Below the pieces are notes generated by a model. It ran no database searches. It was given only the letters and a program-made list of their open reading frames with translations, and had not been told where the DNA came from. From contig NZ_JACKXE010000001.1 of NCBI RefSeq assembly GCF_014212315.1, positions 2,542,001 through 2,606,000 on the forward strand: 64,000 nt of DNA, given 5' to 3'. Of the stretch, positions 59,458 through 64,000 are shown piece after piece. Position 1 is the first letter of the stretch. Each line of letters begins with the position of its first letter. Position numbers and translations under genes: made by a program. This stretch comes from Nocardioides luti (GTDB lineage Bacteria; Actinomycetota; Actinomycetes; Propionibacteriales; Nocardioidaceae).

Positions 59458-60891
59458 GTGGCCATCCTCCCGATCGACGACCTCGATGCCGGCGACACGC
59501 TCGCTGCGCTCGAGTCGGGGGTGCGCCGGCGCCGGGCGGCCGAGGTGGAGGACCTGCTGCTGGTCGCCCACTGGGCGGACCTCCACGCGAGCGACCCCCG
59601 GTGGGATCCGCGGCCGGTGCCGGGGATGCCGCGGCCGCCCGGCAGCGACCGCCTCGTCCGGGTCGGGGGTGAGGGCACTCCCGCGGTGCGGGAGCTGACG
59701 CTGGTCGAGCTCGGTGTCGCCCGGAGCGTCCACACCCTCGCGGCCCGGTCGACCGTCGCGGACGTGCTCGACCTCCGGCACCGGCTGCCCCGGCTCTGGT
59801 CGCTGGTCCGTTCGCTCGAGGCCGAGCCCTGGCTCGCGTGCAAGGTGGCCACGAAGTCCCGGCAGCTCTCCGCCGAGGTCGTGCACCTCGTCGACGACGC
59901 CGTCGCGGCCGCGATCACCGGCGAGAGCCCGTCGCGGGTCCTCGCGATCGCGGACGCCAAGGTCATCGAGGCCGACCTCGAGTCCCACGAGCTGCGGCGC
60001 CGTGCCGAGGAGCAGCGCCGCCACGTGACCCTGCTCCGCACCGACCCGCACGGCCTGCGCTCGATCGTCGCCCGGGTGAGCGCCGGCGACGCCGTGTGGA
60101 TCGATGCCACGGTCACCCGCGTCGCCGAGATCCTCGCGAGCCGACCCGAGCACGCGGACATGCCGCGCGACGTCCTCCGCTCGATCGCGATGGGCTGGCT
60201 GGCCCGCCCCGCGGACCTCCTGGTCCTCATGCTCGAGTCCGCTGACGTGCCGGCGCCCGACGCGCCCGAGGCTCCCGAACCCGAGGATGCCTCTTCGCCG
60301 TCCCGCGCCCTGGCGGTGCCCGCCGACCTGCTCGACACCCTGCGCACCGTGGACCCCGCGAGGCTGCGGCCCCGCGGGTGCGTCTACGTGCACGTGCACG
60401 AGACCACCCTGGCCGGGATGTCCGGCGTCGCCCGGGTCGAGGACATCGGCCCGCATACCCTCGCCCAGGTCCGCGACCTGCTCGCCCACGCCCAGGTCAC
60501 CGTGAAGCCGGTCATCGACCTCGCCGACCGGGTCAGCGTGAACGGCTACGAGCACCCCGAGTGGCTCAAGGAGCGGATCCACCTGCTCCGCCCGGTCGAC
60601 GCCTTCCCCCACGCCACCCGGACCTCACGCCACGTCGACCACGACCACCCGGTGCCCTACGACCCCAACGGTCCGCCGGGGCAGACCCACTCCCACACCT
60701 CACAGCCACTCGGCCGCACCGCCCACCGGGCCAAGACCCACCTGGGCTACACCGCCACGCCCCTGCCCACCGGCGAGATCGTCTGGCGTACGCCGAACGG
60801 CTGCTTCCGCATCGTCGACCACACCGGCACGCATCCGCTCGACGAGGCGGACTACCGCGCCCTGGTCGGCGACGACCCCGACGAGCCGTAG
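59458..60891 (+). CDS. DUF222 domain protein with degenerate HNH motif
   Basis: A 477-residue protein of the actinobacterial DUF222 (13E12) family. The long helical DUF222 region covers about 1-380. The C-terminal HNH region reads RHVDHDHPVPYD...GQTHSHTSQPL...HRAKTHLGYT. The DHDH and HRxKTH parts of the nuclease motif are kept, but the zinc-binding cysteines of classical HNH proteins are absent and the central Asn region is altered. It may be a cysteine-free variant or an inactive one. GTG start at 59458. A degenerate SOS box lies upstream. Confidence 0.8.
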   Translation: MAILPIDDLDAGDTLAALESGVRRRRAAEVEDLLLVAHWADLHASDPRWDPRPVPGMPRPPGSDRLVRVGGEGTPAVRELTLVELGVARSVHTLAARSTVADVLDLRHRLPRLWSLVRSLEAEPWLACKVATKSRQLSAEVVHLVDDAVAAAITGESPSRVLAIADAKVIEADLESHELRRRAEEQRRHVTLLRTDPHGLRSIVARVSAGDAVWIDATVTRVAEILASRPEHADMPRDVLRSIAMGWLARPADLLVLMLESADVPAPDAPEAPEPEDASSPSRALAVPADLLDTLRTVDPARLRPRGCVYVHVHETTLAGMSGVARVEDIGPHTLAQVRDLLAHAQVTVKPVIDLADRVSVNGYEHPEWLKERIHLLRPVDAFPHATRTSRHVDHDHPVPYDPNGPPGQTHSHTSQPLGRTAHRAKTHLGYTATPLPTGEIVWRTPNGCFRIVDHTGTHPLDEADYRALVGDDPDEP

Positions 60892-60948
60892 GTCCGGCGA
60901 GACTCGAGCTGGTGGATGGCGACCTGGGTCAGTCGGTGCCCACCGCCA

Positions 60949-61725
60949 CTACCCCTCGGCGCTCACGGTCCGGACCTCCACCCGTCCGAGCGAAGCCGCT
61001 CCCCGGCTCCGGCGCAGGAGGTGGTCCAGCGCCTTCCGGTCAGACGCCGCGACGGCGATCTCCATCGGGCCGTCGCTCGAGACCTCCACTCCCAGCAGCC
61101 GGAAGCGCGCGGCGAGACGGCGGGTGAGACGCATCCGCTCCTCGTAGAGCCGCGTGGACCCGTTGGCGGTGTCCAGGCTCAGCCGGTAGGGCCCGGCGGC
61201 GACGTCGAAGGCTTCGATCTCCTCGAGGGCGGCGTACCGGTCCGCGACCGCCACGACCTCGTCCAGGGTCGCGGTGTCGTCGAGCCGGATGCTGGCGTTC
61301 GGCAGCACGGGGTAGGCCTCCCGGCGGAAGCGGACGACTCCGGCGTCGCGCTGGGCGGCCACGAGGTCGTCGACCATGGTCCGGTCGGCGTGGATGCCCG
61401 CGCCGGTGGCCAGGGTCGCGTGCCGCGACCCCTCGAGGGTGACCTCGACGGACTCGACGCTGCCGTCGTCGATCTCGCCGCCGTAGGCGTCGAAGACGTC
61501 CATGACCTGGGCCGCGGACGCGTCCGCCGTCATCGTGATCGTGAGGTACTTCGGGATCTCCGCGAACGGGATGTCGTCGTCACCGTCGTTCTCCTGGGCC
61601 CGGACCCTGACGACGCCCGGCAGGTCGGCGGTCGCCCGCTCGAGCGAGGCCGGGGAGGTGGAGCACGCCACGAGCAGCGCGCTCGCCGTCGCGGTGGCGA
61701 CCGTGCCCGCCAGCAGCCGAGTCAT
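60949..61725 (-). CDS. Hypothetical lipoprotein
   Basis: A 258-residue lipoprotein: signal peptide ending ALLVAC with C21 as the lipidated residue, then a mainly alpha/beta domain. Repeated short segments of the form ITMTADASAAQVMDVF and IRLDDTATLDEVVAVAD suggest two or three related subdomains. No recognised family. It converges with the DUF222 gene. Confidence 0.7.
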   Translation of the reverse strand: MTRLLAGTVATATASALLVACSTSPASLERATADLPGVVRVRAQENDGDDDIPFAEIPKYLTITMTADASAAQVMDVFDAYGGEIDDGSVESVEVTLEGSRHATLATGAGIHADRTMVDDLVAAQRDAGVVRFRREAYPVLPNASIRLDDTATLDEVVAVADRYAALEEIEAFDVAAGPYRLSLDTANGSTRLYEERMRLTRRLAARFRLLGVEVSSDGPMEIAVAASDRKALDHLLRRSRGAASLGRVEVRTVSAEG

Positions 61726-61774
61726 GGCGGGACCCTAGACCCGGCCGGCGGGTCACGGGGTGGGAACGCAGCGG

Positions 61775-62680
61775 TCAGCCCGACGCGTCCAAGGCGTCCA
61801 GGGCGTCCCGCACCGTGTGCGCGACGCGGTCCGGCATGCCGGCGACGTCGAGCGCGGCGCGGCCCGCGACCTGGCGCGGGATGAACTCCTGCCACTCGAC
61901 GTCGAAGCACAGCAGCGAGCGCAGGTCGGCGCGGCGGTCGACGGGCGCGCCGGCCGCGCGCTCGTACGCCGTGAGGTGGCCGGCCGCGGCCTGCGGCCCG
62001 AGCAGGACCGCCAGGTTCAGGCGGCAGTGACCGACGTCGGTCCCGCGGCTGGCGACGCCGGCGTGCGGCCAGTCGACGACGCCGGTCAGCCGGCCGTCGA
62101 GCCACAGCACGTTGAAGTGCTGGAAGTCGCCGTGCACGAACGCGAGGTCGTCACGGGGCGGCGGGCCGTCGGCGGCCTGGCGGGCGGCCTCGCGGAGGCC
62201 ACGGTCGGCGATCCAGTCCAGGGCGCGGGGTCGGTCCTCGTACCGGTCGGCGGCGGCCCGCGGGTTCGCGGGGAGCGGGGTGACGGTGTGGACCGCGGCC
62301 TGCGCGGCCGCGAGCTGCGCCAGCCACGAGGCCGGGTCGGCGGGCGCCAGGTCGGGCTCGCCGGCGAGCGCCGTCGTGAGCGTGCGCCGCGGGCCCGTCG
62401 CCACCAGCTCGGGGACGGGGACGCCGTGTCCCGGACTGGCGGCCAGCGCCGTGAGGGCCGCGGCCTCGCGCACGACCAGGTCGGTCGTCCCGTCCTCGTC
62501 GGCCCAGCGCCGCAGCACCACCTCGACGTCGCGGCCGGGCAGCGAGACCGTGAGCCGGTCCATGTCGGCGGTGATCCCGCCGACCAGCCGCTCGACGGCC
62601 ACCACGCGGCCGCCGGGACCCACCTCGCCGCCGACCCACGCCAGCAGGTCCGGGCTCGGGGCGGCGTACTCGCGAGGCAC
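61775..62680 (-). CDS. Aminoglycoside phosphotransferase-family protein
   Basis: A 301-residue kinase-fold protein with the catalytic motif HGDFQHFNVLWLDG and metal motif GVVDWPHAGVASRGTDVGHCRLNL. ERLVGGITADMDRLTV is the start of the nucleotide-binding lobe. Real substrate (drug, sugar or amino alcohol) unknown; resistance cannot be inferred. The GTG start at 62680 lies 6 bases after CAGACT on the minus strand, mirroring the divergent GNAT promoter. Confidence 0.82.
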   Translation of the reverse strand: MPREYAAPSPDLLAWVGGEVGPGGRVVAVERLVGGITADMDRLTVSLPGRDVEVVLRRWADEDGTTDLVVREAAALTALAASPGHGVPVPELVATGPRRTLTTALAGEPDLAPADPASWLAQLAAAQAAVHTVTPLPANPRAAADRYEDRPRALDWIADRGLREAARQAADGPPPRDDLAFVHGDFQHFNVLWLDGRLTGVVDWPHAGVASRGTDVGHCRLNLAVLLGPQAAAGHLTAYERAAGAPVDRRADLRSLLCFDVEWQEFIPRQVAGRAALDVAGMPDRVAHTVRDALDALDASG

Positions 62681-62684
62681 GACA

Positions 62685-62710
62685 CCAGTCTGCCAGCGGT
62701 GCCAGACTGG
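62685..62710. promoter_or_regulatory. Mirrored divergent promoters of the APH and GNAT genes
   Basis: CCAGTCTG (62685-62692) and CAGACTGG (62703-62710) are inverted copies. Each strand reads CAGACT exactly 6 bases before its own start codon (GTG 62680, ATG 62715), so each could be a -10 of a leaderless transcript. Only 34 bases separate the two genes, so each -35 must lie across or inside the other gene. Confidence 0.5.
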
Positions 62711-62714
62711 GCGC

Positions 62715-63284
62715 ATGGAGCGCAGGACGTACGACGTGGTGCCGCTCGACGAGTCGAGCTGGCCCCTCTTCGAGGCGCTCGTCGAGGCCAACAACGGCGT
62801 CTTCGGCGGCTGCTGGTGCATCGGCTTCCACCCCGAGGGTCCCCGGGCGAGCGCCGAGGTCAACCGTGAGCGGAAGCGCCAGCGGGTGCTCGACGGCACG
62901 ACCCACGCGGCGCTGGTCCTCGACGACGGCGCCTGCGTCGGCTGGGCCCAGTTCGGCACGCCCGAGGACCTGCCCCGGATCAAGAACCGTCCGGCGTACG
63001 AGAAGGAGCTCACCGAGCTGCCGGACTGGCGCATCGCCTGCTGCTACGTCGGCAAGGGCCACCGCCGCCAGGGCGTCAGCACCGCCGCCATCGCCGGCGT
63101 CCTCGACCTCGTCGCGCAGCGCGGCGGCGGCCGGGTCGAGGGCTACCCGGAGGCCGCCGGGGACGTCGCGGCCGGCTTCCTCTTCCACGGCGCGCTCTCG
63201 ACCTACGAGCAGCTCGGCTTCACCCGCGAGCGCAAGATCGGGAAGCACCGCTGGGTCGTCTCCACGGTGGTCACCCCGGCCTGA
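62715..63284 (+). CDS. GNAT family N-acetyltransferase
   Basis: A 189-residue acetyltransferase fold: WPLFEALVEANNGVFGGCWCIGFHPE at the start, then the acetyl-CoA loop in IACCYVGKGHRRQGVSTAAIAGVLDLV (the RRQGV segment corresponds to the R/QxxG/A motif), and YEQLGFTRERKIGKHRWVV at the end. Substrate unknown. It is divergent from the APH-family gene with a mirrored promoter. Confidence 0.82.
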   Translation: MERRTYDVVPLDESSWPLFEALVEANNGVFGGCWCIGFHPEGPRASAEVNRERKRQRVLDGTTHAALVLDDGACVGWAQFGTPEDLPRIKNRPAYEKELTELPDWRIACCYVGKGHRRQGVSTAAIAGVLDLVAQRGGGRVEGYPEAAGDVAAGFLFHGALSTYEQLGFTRERKIGKHRWVVSTVVTPA

Positions 63285-63313
63285 GGGACGCGCGGCCTCA
63301 CTAGACTCGCGCC

Positions 63314-64000
63314 ATGCCTGAGACCCCCGATGCCCGGACCGCGATCGAGGCGCTCCAGGGGCACGAGGCGTGGGCGATCATCCGGCGCTCGACGCGGGCG
63401 GGCGACAAGGACACGGTCGGGCTGATCGGCGGTCGTCGCAGCGTCGTCGACTCGCTGCTCGACGTGCCGCTCGAGGAGGGCGTCCCGGCCGAGGGGCACA
63501 TCGCCGACCGGCTGCTGGCGATCCCGTTCCGCCAGGTCCGCGAGCGCGGTTTCGAGGCGCACGACGACGGGACGCCGCTGGTCGTGGTCGACATCGAGTC
63601 CGAGCTGGAGTTCTCGGTCGCCGAGGTGATCGCGGCGATCGACGACACCGGGATCGAGTTCGCCGACCGCGGCGGCTTCGAGACCGACGACGCGACGTAC
63701 GGCGAGCTCGTCGACGCGATCATCCGGGACGAGATCGGCCAGGGGGAGGGTGCGAACCTCGTCGTCGGCCGGCACTACCGCGCCCGGGTCGCCGACTGGG
63801 ACGCCGGCAAGGCGCTGACCGTCCTCAAGCGGCTGCTCGAGCGCGAGCGCGGTGCCTACTGGACCTACGTCGTCTTCACCGGCGACCGCTACCTGATCGG
63901 CGCGAGCCCCGAGCGGCACGTCTCGATCCACGGCGGGGACGTCCGGATGAACCCGATCAGCGGCACCTTCCGGATCCCGCCGGACGGCGATACGAAGGCC
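63314..64000 (+). CDS. PhzE-like anthranilate synthase family protein (5' part only)
   Basis: The first 229 residues of a chorismate-utilising enzyme. The segment GANLVVGRHYRARVADWDAGKALTVLKRLLERERGAYWTYVV and GASPERHVSIHGGDVRMNPISGTFR match anthranilate synthase component I/PhzE (2-amino-2-deoxyisochorismate synthase). PhzE proteins of ~640 residues carry a C-terminal glutamine amidotransferase domain, which would lie beyond the window. TAGACT (63302-63307) ends 6 bases before the ATG, indicating a leaderless promoter. Whether other phenazine genes follow cannot be seen. Confidence 0.82.
   Translation, partial: MPETPDARTAIEALQGHEAWAIIRRSTRAGDKDTVGLIGGRRSVVDSLLDVPLEEGVPAEGHIADRLLAIPFRQVRERGFEAHDDGTPLVVVDIESELEFSVAEVIAAIDDTGIEFADRGGFETDDATYGELVDAIIRDEIGQGEGANLVVGRHYRARVADWDAGKALTVLKRLLERERGAYWTYVVFTGDRYLIGASPERHVSIHGGDVRMNPISGTFRIPPDGDTKA

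Noticed and set aside
61775..62680. APH-family gene as an antibiotic-resistance determinant
   Set aside because: The kinase fold alone does not define substrate; chromosomal actinobacterial members of this family are mostly of unknown function.

Overview
The window is about 70% GC, densely packed, rich in GTG starts and short ATGA/GTGA overlaps, and has no tRNA or rRNA gene that I can see. The content (many acyl-CoA enzymes, a mycobacterial-type SigK locus, HelR, a DUF222 protein, DUF559 protein, PhzE-like protein, and interspersed palindromes of the CTCGATCACCGA and GGTGGTTTCGAGAC type) points to a soil actinomycete of the Nocardioidaceae, most likely Nocardioides. That assignment is inference from gene content, not a database match.

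Layout. 1-2.5 kb: a PadR regulator and a truncated 2,4-dienoyl-CoA reductase (minus strand). 2.5-5.5 kb: a DUF4396 membrane protein behind a CsoR-like operator, then a complete polar amino-acid ABC transporter. 5.5-6.9 kb: a DUF559 nuclease-like gene bracketed by two 124-bp repeat arrays of identical geometry. 6.9-9.9 kb: CaiB/racemase, EthA-type Baeyer-Villiger monooxygenase, CsbD. 10-12.4 kb: DEAD-box helicase and CPBP protease. 12.4-17.7 kb: MerR + SDR diverging from a thiolase/FadB beta-oxidation pair. 17.8-20.1 kb: ABC exporter. 20.1-26.4 kb: an ACAD10/11-like dehydrogenase + kinase + phosphatase cassette and assorted small genes. 26.5-30.5 kb: PadR-controlled MacB/FtsX-type ABC system. 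30.5-39.7 kb: a seven-gene TetR/AtuA/acyl-CoA carboxylase/dehydrogenase operon ending in a strong hairpin. 39.8-42 kb: YihY and small membrane proteins. 42-44.3 kb: a second amino-acid ABC transporter with a fused binding protein-permease.

44.3-53.5 kb is a SigK locus: DUF1295, two cyclopropane-synthase-like methyltransferases, a fused FAD oxidoreductase-DUF1365 protein, anti-sigma, SigK, an MPT83-like fasciclin lipoprotein and a molybdopterin oxidoreductase. Two promoter-like sites of one pattern suggest SigK drives both the main operon and the oxidoreductase. 53.5-64 kb: enoyl-CoA hydratase, a SigE-family sigma factor with a membrane partner, HelR, a cold-shock-like protein, a P-loop kinase, a DUF222 protein with a degenerate HNH motif, a lipoprotein, an APH/GNAT divergent pair and a truncated PhzE-like gene.

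The metabolic theme is activation, isomerisation and oxidation of branched or substituted acyl-CoAs. The least explained items are the DUF559 gene between its matched arrays, and the acyl-CoA carboxylase gene carrying two in-frame palindromic repeats.
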